DNA of 29,773 bases from an uncultured Alphaproteobacteria bacterium (GTDB taxonomy: Bacteria; Pseudomonadota; Alphaproteobacteria; Caulobacterales; Caulobacteraceae): the NCBI GenBank assembly GCA_937920085.1, contig CALETE010000014.1, forward strand, positions 1 through 29,773. The letters are read 5' to 3'. Shown piece by piece: positions 1 to 7,674 of this stretch. The translations under genes and the position numbers were made by a program. Below the pieces are notes generated by a model that made no database searches, was not told the origin of the DNA, and saw only the letters and a list, made by a program, of their open reading frames with translations. The first letter of the stretch is position 1. Every line of letters starts with the position of its first letter.

Positions 1-1196
1 AAGCCGCGCTTGATCAGGTGGGCACGGAGCTTGGCCTCAGCCTCCTTGAAGGTCTGGTTGGGCACCAGGCGGGCCTCTAGCTTGGCCTCGGCGCGTCCAG
101 GCAGGACGGTCTTGCCGCCAGGGCCGGTATAACCCGCCACCAGGCCCTGAATATTCACTGTCGGCTGGGAGGCCAGGCGCTGGAGCGCCACAGGGAAGGG
201 CTCGTCATTGATCCAGGTCTTGACCCCATAGGCCTTCTTCATGTCGGCCTCGCTCTGCTTGGTGCTAGCCTCGATGATCAGGGCCTTTTCATGGTCGGTC
301 AGGGCTCGGACATTGTCGAACCAGCCGTCAATGATTGGGGTATGGCCATCGGGACCCACCAAGGTGTTCAGAGCCTGGACCAGACGCCAGACGGGGCTGT
401 CGACCATGGCGTGCAGGGAGGAATGGACGTCGCCCTTAGGCCCCCGCCCCCAGTGCTCCCCGCTGGAGATCAGCTGGAATTCCATGGGCCCCTTGGCGCC
501 TAGCTCGATCTCGACTGAGCCGCTCTCGCTCTGATTGGCGCTCGGAATGAAAATACCGTCGCACTTTTTGAGGGCGGCAACCACTTCGGGGGCATGGACC
601 ACCTGATGGAAGTGGGGCGAAGCGATCTCTTCCTCACCCTCGGCCACCAGCACCAGGTTGACGGGCAGCTTCTTACCTGCCGCCTTGAAGGCGTGGAGGG
701 CGGCCAGGAAGGTCGTCTCCGGGCCCTTCTGGTTAACCGCGCCCCGACCGGTTACGACGGTCCCAAAGCCGGGCTTGTCAATGATCGCTGCTTCAAAGGG
801 GGGATGGGCCCACTCCGCCGGGTTCACCTGTTTGACGTCATACATGAAATAGATGCCGACGCTGCGCTTGGCCCCAACGTCGAGGGTGGCGAAGATGCCA
901 GGACTGCCGTCGGTGGGCATTTTCTTGACCATCTGGAACCCGGCGTCCCGCAGCAGGCCCATGGTGAAGTCGCAGCTTTCATCCACCCGCCACTTTTCAG
1001 CAGCGATGCCGGGGTGACGGATCCACGCCTGTAGGCGGGAAATGGTATCAGCCTTGCCAGCCTCGAGGGCCTTGCGGATGGCGATGGCATCAGCCTTGGG
1101 GGTGGCGGCCTGAGAGGCCTGGGGCAGAAGCAAGGTCGCGCCCGTAGCGGCAGCAGAAGCCAGCAAGGCGCGGCGGTCGAGGTGTTGGTTTTCCAT
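1..1196 (-). CDS. M20-family metallohydrolase-like protein, exported, 3' part outside window
   Basis: The first 398 residues are present; the gene runs off the left edge. Residues 1-30 look like a Tat signal: DRRALL at 7-12, a short hydrophobic stretch, then QASQA before likely cleavage near residue 30. The fold is recognisable as peptidase family M20/M28: GRG at 150-152, the catalytic-type EGEEE at 186-190, and the lid-domain DVHSS around 256-260, as in dipeptidase-like members. Oddly, the usual His of the HxD ligand motif is Met118 (FMYDV), the bridging Asp of GRGxxDDKG is Asn155 (GRGAVNQKG), and the third-site Asp region reads IPSAN. So three of the visible zinc ligands are substituted while the Glu pair remains. 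It may be a metal-poor or repurposed M20 protein, possibly a lineage-specific subfamily. A GC-rich purine run lies about 9 bases before the ATG. Substrate unknown. Confidence 0.85.
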   Translation of the reverse strand, partial: MENQHLDRRALLASAAATGATLLLPQASQAATPKADAIAIRKALEAGKADTISRLQAWIRHPGIAAEKWRVDESCDFTMGLLRDAGFQMVKKMPTDGSPGIFATLDVGAKRSVGIYFMYDVKQVNPAEWAHPPFEAAIIDKPGFGTVVTGRGAVNQKGPETTFLAALHAFKAAGKKLPVNLVLVAEGEEEIASPHFHQVVHAPEVVAALKKCDGIFIPSANQSESGSVEIELGAKGPMEFQLISSGEHWGRGPKGDVHSSLHAMVDSPVWRLVQALNTLVGPDGHTPIIDGWFDNVRALTDHEKALIIEASTKQSEADMKKAYGVKTWINDEPFPVALQRLASQPTVNIQGLVAGYTGPGGKTVLPGRAEAKLEARLVPNQTFKEAEAKLRAHLIKRG

Positions 1197-1205
1197 GGTG
1201 ATCTG

Positions 1206-1224
1206 TCCCCCTGAGTTAAGGGGA
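1206..1224 (-). promoter_or_regulatory. Small hairpin over the M20 gene ribosome-binding region
   Basis: Arms TCCCC (1206-1210) and GGGGA (1220-1224) can pair around a 9-base loop. On the minus strand the G-rich arm lies about 10-15 bases before the ATG at 1196 and is the only Shine-Dalgarno-like purine run there, so pairing could mask it. The stem is short and may be chance. Confidence 0.25.
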
Positions 1225-1328
1225 TTAAAGGCCGCCCCGCACGACCTGTCTAGCGGTCTTGAGCGAGGCGACTTACGCGAAACATGCCACAAACATTAAG
1301 CTGCGCACTGGTCGAAGCAGCTTGATTA

Positions 1329-1342
1329 TGTTACATGTAACA
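1329..1342. promoter_or_regulatory. Perfect 14-bp palindrome, candidate MazE operator
   Basis: TGTTACATGTAACA reads identically on both strands and sits 20 bases before the inferred TTG start of the antitoxin gene. Type II antitoxins usually repress their own operon through such palindromes next to the promoter. A second, looser inverted repeat, AAGCTGC / GCAGCTT (1298-1304 and 1317-1323), lies just upstream. Operator function is inferred. Confidence 0.55.
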
Positions 1343-1362
1343 AATTCTTCAAGGAGATGATC

Positions 1363-1587
1363 TTGCCTGCGCCTGTCCATCAGCGGGTCCAAAAGCGTCG
1401 AGACGCCCTTCGTGCATCTGGTCTCCGGCCAATCCAAATCTGGGTACCCGACACACGGCAGCCTGGCTTTGCGGAGGAGTGCCGTCGCCAGTCCCAGATC
1501 GTCGCGCTGGCTGATTTGGCGGATATGGAACTCATGTCTTTTACGGATGCTGCCTTGGTCGATTTGGAGGGTGAGGGCGAGGCTTGA
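1363..1587 (+). CDS. mazE: MazE-family antitoxin (DUF3018 type)
   Basis: A small protein of about 74 residues reading PAPVHQRVQKRRDALRASGL, then RPIQIWVPDTRQPGFAEECRR and an acidic C-terminus. This matches the DUF3018/MazE-like antitoxins I know from alphaproteobacteria; the basic N-terminal part should bind DNA and the acidic C-terminal tail should wrap the MazF toxin. An ATG two codons upstream (1357) directly abuts AAGGAG (1351-1356), leaving no spacing. The TTG at 1363 sits six bases after that Shine-Dalgarno sequence and is preferred. The stop TGA (1585-1587) overlaps the TTG of the toxin gene, the tight coupling expected of a toxin-antitoxin pair. Likely autoregulated with MazF through the palindrome upstream. 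Confidence 0.85.
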   Translation: MPAPVHQRVQKRRDALRASGLRPIQIWVPDTRQPGFAEECRRQSQIVALADLADMELMSFTDAALVDLEGEGEA

Positions 1588-1907
1588 AGCGCGGCGATCT
1601 GGTCACCATCGCCCTGCCCGGCGACTTCGGCAAACCTCGCCCGGCACTCGTCATTCAGGCTGATCAATTTGACCAAACCGGAACCGTCACCGTGCTTCTG
1701 GTAACCGGGTCCCTGGTGGACGCACCGCTGATCCGACAGACGATTGATCCAACTCCAGAAAACGGTCTCCGCAAAAACTCCCAGGTCATGGTCGACAAGG
1801 CCATGTCCGTTAGACGTGACAGGGTCGGATCTGTGATCGGAAGGGTGGATAGCGCCAGCATGCTGGCCGTAAGCCGCGCATTAGCGGTGTTTGTCGGGAT
1901 CGCTTGA
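1584..1907 (+). CDS. mazF: MazF/PemK-family endoribonuclease toxin
   Basis: A 107-residue protein beginning MKRGDLVTIALPGDFGKPRP. The KPRPALVIQ segment (17-25) carries the conserved Arg19 of the MazF active site, TGSL follows in the next strand, and the C-terminal half has the VMVDKAMSVRRDRVGSVIG pattern of PemK/MazF toxins. Family members cleave single-stranded RNA in a sequence-specific way and are held inactive by the antitoxin. The start is TTG within the TTGA overlap with mazE, so translation is probably coupled; no other start keeps the first beta strand. The target sequence cannot be read from the protein. Confidence 0.9.
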   Translation: MKRGDLVTIALPGDFGKPRPALVIQADQFDQTGTVTVLLVTGSLVDAPLIRQTIDPTPENGLRKNSQVMVDKAMSVRRDRVGSVIGRVDSASMLAVSRALAVFVGIA

Positions 1908-1918
1908 GGGGAGCTAGA

Positions 1919-2386
1919 TCAGGCGTCTTCGTCTAAAAATCCCAAAACCTGCGCCGCCGCCGACACGGCAATCATTTCCGGCGCCTTACCCTTCATGCCA
2001 GGTATGCCAACAGGACAGTGGAGTTTCGCGATGATCACTTCGCTAAAGCCATCCGCCGCCAAACGCGCAATCATGCCGTCCCGCTTACCCCGCGAGCCGA
2101 CCATGCCGACAAACCGCGCCCTCCCCGCCTTCAGAATGGCGGCGGCAACCCCGTAGTCCACGTCGTGGCTGTGGGTGGCGATGAGGGCGTAGTCGCCGTC
2201 TTCCAGACAGGCGGCGGCCTCGACCATTTCGGCATCCGTGAGGATCACCGCATGGTCGGAAAAATTCGGCCGCGCGTCATAGGCCTCGACCTGAAAGGGC
2301 AGAAGGGCGAACTGGGCCGCGAAGGCTTGGCCGATGGGCCCAGCGCCGAACAAAACCAATCTCGGCTTGCGCGGCGCGAGGTCCAT
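1919..2386 (-). CDS. XdhC-like Rossmann-domain protein lacking the N-terminal domain
   Basis: The 155 residues correspond to the C-terminal NAD(P)-binding-type half of XdhC/CoxI accessory proteins: LVLFGAGPIGQ near the start (10-20), THSHDVDY at 71-78, MVGSRGKR, then CPVGIPGMKGKAPEMIAVSAAA. In XdhC this half follows an N-terminal domain and the protein helps insert or sulfurate molybdenum cofactor in xanthine dehydrogenase. Here the N-terminal domain is absent and the start lies five bases after the pckG stop, so it is not a simple frameshift remnant with a hidden upstream half. No molybdenum hydroxylase gene is visible in the window. It is probably co-transcribed with pckG. Function in this context is unknown; a molybdenum cofactor role would be a guess. 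Confidence 0.8.
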   Translation of the reverse strand: MDLAPRKPRLVLFGAGPIGQAFAAQFALLPFQVEAYDARPNFSDHAVILTDAEMVEAAACLEDGDYALIATHSHDVDYGVAAAILKAGRARFVGMVGSRGKRDGMIARLAADGFSEVIIAKLHCPVGIPGMKGKAPEMIAVSAAAQVLGFLDEDA

Positions 2387-2391
2387 GTGGG

Positions 2392-4233
2392 CTATTCCGC
2401 CGCGACCGGCTGTGCGGCCTCAAGGCGGCTGACAAGTCCGTCATACTGGTCCCAAAGCGCCTTGGGCATGCGGTCACCGAAGACCTCATAGGCAGCCGGA
2501 ATCAGAGCTGCCTCTTCCCGCCATACCGCCGGATCGACAGTGAGCAAGAGGTTCATCTGGTCGTCGGAGAGGGTCAGGCCCGAAGTGTCCAGGCTCTGAT
2601 GGGTGGGGACGCGGCCAATGGGGGTGTCGGTGGCCGCGGCCTTGCCGTTCAGCCGTTCGAAGATCCACTTCAGGACCCGGGCGTTTTCCCCATAGCCAGG
2701 CCATACGAACTTGCCGTCAGTGCCCTTGCGGAACCAGTTGACGAAGTAGATGCGGGGCAGTTTGGCGGCGTCGGCCTTGGCACCCATGGCCAGCCAGTGG
2801 CTGAAATAGTCGCCCATATTATAGCCGCAGAAGGGCAACATGGCGAAGGGGTCGCGACGCAGCTCGCCGATCTTGTTCTCGGCCGCCGCCGTGCCTTCGG
2901 ACGCGACATTGGAGGCCAGGAATACGCCATGAGCCCAGTCAAAGGCTTCGGTAACAAGCGGCACGGCACTGGCCCGGCGACCGCCGAACAAAATGGCCGA
3001 GATCGGTACGCCCTTGGGATCTTCCCATTCTGGCGCAATGACCGGGCACTGGGAGGCTGGCACGGTGAAGCGGGCATTGGGGTGGGCTGCAGGCTCGCCG
3101 CTTTCTGGGGTCCAGGGACGGCCCTTCCAATCAGTGAGATTTGCAGGAGGCGTCTTGGTCAGACCTTCCCACCAGACATCGCCGTCTGGGGTCAGGGCCA
3201 CATTGGTGAAGACGCTGTTGGCATAGAGGGCGTCGACGGCGTTCTTATTGGTCTCAACGCCCGTACCTGGGGCCACGCCGAAGAAGCCGGCTTCCGGATT
3301 GATCGCATAGAGCTGGCCGTCATCGCCAAAGCGCATCCAGCAGATGTCGTCGCCAATGGTCTCGGCCTTCCAGCCCTTCAGGGTCGGCTGGAGCATGGCC
3401 ATGTTGGTCTTGCCGCAGGCGCTGGGGAAGGCGGCGGCCACATAACGCGACTGACCCTCCGGCGAGGTCAGCTTGAGGATCAGCATGTGCTCAGCAAACC
3501 AGCCCTCATCCCGGGCCATGACCGAGGCGATCCGCAGGGCGAAGCACTTCTTACCCAGCAGGGCGTTGCCACCATAGCCTGAGCCGTAGGACCAGATTTC
3601 CCGGCTTTCCGGGAAGTGGACGATGTATTTGATATCGTTGCAAGGCCAGGGCACGTCGGCCTGACCTTCAGCCAGGGGCATGCCGACAGAATGCAGGGCC
3701 GGCACGAAGAAGCCGTCCTCGCCCAGCTCGTCTAGTGCACCCTTGCCCATGCGGGTCATGACCCGCATGGAAATCGCCACATAGGCGCTGTCGGTGATCT
3801 CGACGCCCAACTGGCTGATCTTGGAGCCCAAGGGCCCCATGCTGAAGGGGCAGACATACATGGTCCGTCCGGCCATGCAGCCCTTGAAGAGACCCTGCAG
3901 GTCCTCGCGCATTTCAACCGGATCGAGCCAGTTGTTGGTCGGGCCAGCATCGGCTGGGTCTTTGGAACAGATAAAGGTGCGGCTCTCGACCCGGGCCACA
4001 TCCTTAGGGTCAGACGCCGCCCAGAACGAGTTGGGGCGCTTCTCTGGATTTAGGCGCTTTAGCGTGCCGCTATTGACCAGCTCAGAGGTCAGGGTTTCCC
4101 ATTCTTCCTGCGACCCATCACACCAGTGGACCCTGGCGGGCTGGGTCAGGGCAGCGATTTCAGCAACCCATGCGATGAGTTTGGGGTGCTTGGTCGGGGC
4201 GGGATTTAAGCCCGGAATCGTTGTCGTCGGCAT
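2392..4233 (-). CDS. pckG: Phosphoenolpyruvate carboxykinase (GTP)
   Basis: 613 residues, the normal length for the GTP-dependent enzyme (EC 4.1.1.32), which converts oxaloacetate and GTP to phosphoenolpyruvate, GDP and CO2 in gluconeogenesis. Diagnostic features are the kinase-1 loop FPSACGKTN at 269-277, YGSGYGGNALLGKKC at 216-230, MARDEGW at 239-245, MRVMTRMG at 156-163 and the guanine-binding C-terminal region around NWFRKGTDGKFVWPGYGEN. The ATP-dependent family (PckA) has a different P-loop context, so the GTP form is clear. Start ATG at 4233 has GGGAG about 12 bases upstream. The XdhC-like gene follows five bases after the stop. Cytoplasmic. Confidence 0.97.
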   Translation of the reverse strand: MPTTTIPGLNPAPTKHPKLIAWVAEIAALTQPARVHWCDGSQEEWETLTSELVNSGTLKRLNPEKRPNSFWAASDPKDVARVESRTFICSKDPADAGPTNNWLDPVEMREDLQGLFKGCMAGRTMYVCPFSMGPLGSKISQLGVEITDSAYVAISMRVMTRMGKGALDELGEDGFFVPALHSVGMPLAEGQADVPWPCNDIKYIVHFPESREIWSYGSGYGGNALLGKKCFALRIASVMARDEGWFAEHMLILKLTSPEGQSRYVAAAFPSACGKTNMAMLQPTLKGWKAETIGDDICWMRFGDDGQLYAINPEAGFFGVAPGTGVETNKNAVDALYANSVFTNVALTPDGDVWWEGLTKTPPANLTDWKGRPWTPESGEPAAHPNARFTVPASQCPVIAPEWEDPKGVPISAILFGGRRASAVPLVTEAFDWAHGVFLASNVASEGTAAAENKIGELRRDPFAMLPFCGYNMGDYFSHWLAMGAKADAAKLPRIYFVNWFRKGTDGKFVWPGYGENARVLKWIFERLNGKAAATDTPIGRVPTHQSLDTSGLTLSDDQMNLLLTVDPAVWREEAALIPAAYEVFGDRMPKALWDQYDGLVSRLEAAQPVAAE

Positions 4234-4350
4234 AGATGCTTAAAGCTCCCAACAGGTTGCGGAAGGTGGCACTTCCCGGAACCCGTGTTTCTTAATGACA
4301 CAATTCTTAAAAACTGGGCTTGCCATAGCAATCCTCACGCCGGATTCCGA

Positions 4351-4372
4351 CCACCTAATTTGATGTAGGTGG
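4351..4372. terminator. Hairpin spanning the stop codon of the ManC-AGE fusion gene
   Basis: CCACCTA (4351-4357) and TAGGTGG (4366-4372) form a perfect 7-bp stem with an 8-base loop that contains the last codons. A short palindrome, CGGATTCCG (4341-4349), follows on the minus strand. There is no U-run, so this is either a weak or Rho-assisted end or a 3' stability element rather than a textbook terminator. Confidence 0.4.
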
Positions 4373-6505
4373 GGATATTTCGAACAAAACCCGGCACGCC
4401 GCTAAGATATGATACAGTGACGTTGCGGGAGCTGCCTCGTCGACGAACGTGCCGTCCGGCCTCATCTTGTCTCGCCATGCCCCCAAGGCAGGGGTTTCAA
4501 GGTAGGATTTTAGACAATTGGCAGCCCCGAGGGCTTCTTCTGGCTCACCAAACACCAGCGCCGCCTTCAGGTGCTCGGTCTGGGGCCAAAGGCGCGCCTG
4601 GGTATCGCGTGGGCTCAAATCATCCCAAAGGGCGTTGATGGCGCAGCCGCGCGCCGAATCAATGCCGACCCTGCCCGCCTCATAGAGGGCCCGCGCCGCG
4701 ATCTGACCGTCTGAGCGGCCACGAAGGCGGCCCCAGCGATCTAGCAGGACCGCCCATTCGAACTGATGTCCTGGCTCCACAAGGCGACCGTCATCCCCGG
4801 GGGCTTTCTCCCAGTTTTCGTCAAAGAATTCCGTGAGCACGCCGCGGTGGTCAATGAAGGCCCCAAGGGCCAATTGCGCAATCTCATCGGAGAACGGAAC
4901 CCAACTAAGGTCTCCGGCCTCTTCCCAAGCCAGCGACGCCTCCAGCAGGTGCATGTGGCAATTGGCCTGGAAGGGGTGAGCTCCTGACTCCCGGAAGCCG
5001 CCTGCGGGGTGGCGCATTTTCACAAGGCCCTGCCTTATCCGCGACGCAAGTTTGGGCAGATCTATCCAGTCGGGGTCAACCCCATGAAGCGTGGCCATAC
5101 CCAGCAAGGCAAAGGCTTGGTCATAAATCGCGGGAGTCGAATCCAAGGGCTCACCGGTCTCCGACAACAGGGCCCGAACAAGGCCATCCTGCCGCGCAAA
5201 TTTTTCCAGCAAGAAGTCCAGGCCGTGGCGGGCCGCCTGTCGCCAGGGCCCCTGCCATCCCAGATGGCCGGCCACGGCGTAGGAAAAAATCATCCGCCCC
5301 GGAACCCGCCCGCGACGGCTTAATCTGACAGGTCGCCCGTCTGTGCTCAGGGCATCTAGGAAGCCACCAATTTCGTGATCACCGCCAAGGGTCCACCAAA
5401 GGGGCCAGGCGGCGGTACGCAGCCATTGGTCATACCAAGCGCTGGCCTCGGCCAGACTGGTGAAGCCTGGTGCCGGGCGGGACTTGATCAGGTCATAGCC
5501 AGCCTTCACCGACTGAGAGGAGCCCAGGTCACAGACCAGAACCTTGCCACCCTCTGCGATAACAGCGAGGTCGGTGATCCCGAGGGCCATGACCTGAACA
5601 CCCGCTGCGGCACGGATCAGACTCCCGGCGGTATCCAGGGCCACCACATCGCCCTGCAGGCTATTGCCGTCATCATCCCGCGGCGAGAGCCCAAGGACCG
5701 CGTCCCACGCCCCCACATCGGCCCAGGTAAAGTCCACCGGCAGGACCAGGGCCCGGGCTGTGCGCTCCATGACTGCATAGTCGATGGAAATCTTCGGTGC
5801 GTTTAGGAAGGGCGCGCCCAGGACAAAGGCCTTACCCAACACCTGTCCTGCATCCACTGCGGCCTCAACTGCCGCCAGAACTTCAGGGGCAAAGCGCCTC
5901 AGCTCATCCACCAGGGTCCGAGCAGGGACAACGAAATTGCCACTATTCCAAAGATAACCAGCCTTCACATAGTCAGCGGCCCGCGCCTCATCGGGCTTTT
6001 CCACAAAGGCCTGAACCGCGTGGACCCCAGGGCCGGGTGCGGCCTGAATATAGCCATAAGCTGTCGAAGGTCCGGTAGGTCTGACACCCAAGGTGACAAT
6101 GCGGCCGATCTTGGCGGCCTCAACCGCCTCGGTCACGGCGGCACGAAAGGCCTCTGCGTCAGGCACATAATGGTCCGCCGAGACCACCACCATGACCCCA
6201 TCGGGATCATCGCGAAGCACCGCCACAGCGGCGGCGGCCATGGCGGCGGCCGAGTCCCTTGGCGCAGGCTCAAGGATTACGTGGCCATCAATCTCCAGGC
6301 CAGCCATCTGGCTATCGATCAAGGGCCCATGGGACAGACCGCCGACCACGATGCAGGGGCCTAAGGGGGCGACCCGGGCGACCGTGTCCTGAAAACTAGA
6401 CACCTCGCCCACCAGCTTAGCAAACGGCTTGGGCCGATCGGGACGGGAGGTTGGCCAAAGCCTGACCCCAGCGCCCCCGCACATAATGACTGGATAGACC
6501 GCCAA
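4355..6505 (-). CDS. Fused mannose-1-phosphate guanylyltransferase and AGE-family epimerase/isomerase
   Basis: 716 residues with two domains. Residues 1 to about 340 are a nucleotidyltransferase: GGAGVRLWPTSRPDRPKPF at 10-28, SADHYV at 109-114, FVEKPD at 167-172 and GYLWNSGNF at 183-191, as in ManC, which makes GDP-mannose from mannose-1-phosphate and GTP. Residues about 350-716 are an (alpha/alpha)6-barrel of the N-acylglucosamine 2-epimerase family: GGFRESG near 502, NCHMHLLEAS at 515-524, VEPGHQFEW at 576-584 and WPQTEHLKAA at 640-649. Bifunctional ManC proteins usually carry a cupin-type phosphomannose isomerase; here an AGE-type domain takes that place, perhaps supplying mannose-6-phosphate or mannose. 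The start is TTG at 6505, with AGGAG six bases upstream; the next ATG would remove the first beta strand. It lies 24 bases after the CinA-like gene, so likely one operon. Product probably feeds polysaccharide or lipopolysaccharide synthesis. Confidence 0.9.
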   Translation of the reverse strand: MAVYPVIMCGGAGVRLWPTSRPDRPKPFAKLVGEVSSFQDTVARVAPLGPCIVVGGLSHGPLIDSQMAGLEIDGHVILEPAPRDSAAAMAAAAVAVLRDDPDGVMVVVSADHYVPDAEAFRAAVTEAVEAAKIGRIVTLGVRPTGPSTAYGYIQAAPGPGVHAVQAFVEKPDEARAADYVKAGYLWNSGNFVVPARTLVDELRRFAPEVLAAVEAAVDAGQVLGKAFVLGAPFLNAPKISIDYAVMERTARALVLPVDFTWADVGAWDAVLGLSPRDDDGNSLQGDVVALDTAGSLIRAAAGVQVMALGITDLAVIAEGGKVLVCDLGSSQSVKAGYDLIKSRPAPGFTSLAEASAWYDQWLRTAAWPLWWTLGGDHEIGGFLDALSTDGRPVRLSRRGRVPGRMIFSYAVAGHLGWQGPWRQAARHGLDFLLEKFARQDGLVRALLSETGEPLDSTPAIYDQAFALLGMATLHGVDPDWIDLPKLASRIRQGLVKMRHPAGGFRESGAHPFQANCHMHLLEASLAWEEAGDLSWVPFSDEIAQLALGAFIDHRGVLTEFFDENWEKAPGDDGRLVEPGHQFEWAVLLDRWGRLRGRSDGQIAARALYEAGRVGIDSARGCAINALWDDLSPRDTQARLWPQTEHLKAALVFGEPEEALGAANCLKSYLETPALGAWRDKMRPDGTFVDEAAPATSLYHILAACRVLFEISPPTSN

Positions 6506-6529
6506 GATAGTCTCCTATTGCTGACGGCC

Positions 6530-7291
6530 TTAGGCCGCGACGACCTCTTTCGCCCCTGGAATTCCGGCCTGGGTCAGTGCCTCGATCAGTTCCGAGACTG
6601 TCCCTGCCAATTCCTCTGCATCGCGCCCGCGCAGCACCAGGTTGGAGCCGTACAGACCTTCTGTGAAGAATGGATAGCTACCCAGGCTCATGGTCGGATG
6701 GGCCTTAGCAACGGCCTCTAGCGGGGCGGCAATCGCACCCTCGCCCGTGCCCTCGACCCGCACAGTCCGCGACAGCACAACAGCCCCGGTACGCAGGCGC
6801 GGGCCCACATCTTCCAGCATGCCACGCATGATCACCGGCACCCCGGCCAGGACAAAGACATTGCCAATGGTAAAGCCCGGCGGGCCCTGGACCGGGTTCT
6901 TCACCAGATTGCCCCCCACAGGCACCCGGGCCATGCGGCGGCGCGCGACATTCAGCTCCGGACCCCAGCGGGCGGTCATCATGGCCAGGATATCGGGATG
7001 CTCTTCCAGCTCGACGCCAAAGGCGGCCGCCACGGCATCAGCAGTAATGTCGTCGTGGGTCGGGCCAATGCCCCCCGTGGTGATCACATAATCATAGCGC
7101 TCCCGCAGGGCGTTCAGGGCGGCAATGATATCTTCCATAATGTCGGGGACAGTCCGCGCCTCGCAGAGGTCCACCCCGTGAACCCCAAGATACTTGGCGA
7201 TGTCGCGCATATTGGTGTCTTGGGTCCGACCCGACAGTATCTCATCGCCAATGATCAGGACCGCCGCCGTCACCACTGTTGGCCCGCTCAT
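6530..7291 (-). CDS. CinA N-terminal / molybdopterin-binding domain protein
   Basis: About 253 residues matching COG1058, the MoaB/MogA-like domain also found at the N-terminus of CinA: AAVLIIGDEILSGRTQDTN near the start, YDYVITTGGIGPTHDDIT around residue 65-82, and VFVLAGVPVIM in the middle. The C-terminal nicotinamide-nucleotide amidase domain of full CinA (about 400 residues) is missing. Two adjacent ATG codons (7294 and 7291) are possible; GGAG is four bases from the first and seven from the second, so I prefer the second. Members are annotated as competence/damage-inducible proteins or molybdopterin-binding proteins; some hydrolyse ADP-ribose-like nucleotides. The divergent neighbour is vapBC. 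The gene probably leads an operon with the ManC-AGE fusion. Confidence 0.88.
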   Translation of the reverse strand: MSGPTVVTAAVLIIGDEILSGRTQDTNMRDIAKYLGVHGVDLCEARTVPDIMEDIIAALNALRERYDYVITTGGIGPTHDDITADAVAAAFGVELEEHPDILAMMTARWGPELNVARRRMARVPVGGNLVKNPVQGPPGFTIGNVFVLAGVPVIMRGMLEDVGPRLRTGAVVLSRTVRVEGTGEGAIAAPLEAVAKAHPTMSLGSYPFFTEGLYGSNLVLRGRDAEELAGTVSELIEALTQAGIPGAKEVVAA

Positions 7292-7422
7292 CATCCTGCT
7301 CCGTCATCACCAAAGCCTGTGATCTAGCCTGCGACTGGCGTCTTGCCTATCCCGCATAACGCGTATAAATTGAGTGTAAGGTGTTTTTGCATTACATTTC
7401 AGCGGACCGATGGAGCCTGACC

Positions 7423-7674
7423 ATGACGCAGCTAACCGTCACGGCGCGGGGCCAGGTGACCTTCCGCAAAGATATTCTAAGACACTTAGGCGTTCAGCCC
7501 GGCGAGAAGATCGAGGTGGACAAACTGCCCGACGGACGACTCGCGCTACGCGCGGCCCGCCCCGCTGCCAGCCTTGACACCTTTGTCGGCCTGCTGGCTG
7601 GCAAGACCGCCAAAATCGTCAGCCTTGAAGACATTGAAAAGGCCGCCGCAGATGGATGGGCCGATAGGTCGTGA
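7423..7674 (+). CDS. vapB: AbrB/VapB-type antitoxin
   Basis: 83 residues starting MTQLTVTARGQVTFRKDILR, followed by LGVQPGEKIEVDKLPDGRLAL: the swapped-hairpin SpoVT/AbrB DNA-binding fold, about residues 1-45. The C-terminal part (SLDTFVGLLAGKTAKIVSLEDIEKAAADGW) should bind the toxin. The ATG at 7423 has GGAG seven bases upstream; a GTG at 7381 is in frame but has no ribosome-binding site and would add a non-conserved extension. The stop overlaps the GTG of the PIN-domain gene by four bases (GTGA). TGTAA and TTACA (7375-7379, 7392-7396) flank the presumed promoter and could be an operator. The operon is probably autoregulated. Confidence 0.88.
   Translation: MTQLTVTARGQVTFRKDILRHLGVQPGEKIEVDKLPDGRLALRAARPAASLDTFVGLLAGKTAKIVSLEDIEKAAADGWADRS

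Noticed and set aside
1216..1228. TTAA...TTAA pair near the M20 start as a CtrA site
   Set aside because: Only five bases separate the halves, not seven.
2599..3582. 327-residue open frame opposite pckG
   Set aside because: It is antisense to a highly conserved enzyme gene and its Gly/Ala/His-rich translation looks like a codon-bias shadow.
4292..4310. TTAA...TTAA pair before pckG as a CtrA site
   Set aside because: CtrA boxes need seven bases between TTAA halves; here there are eleven.
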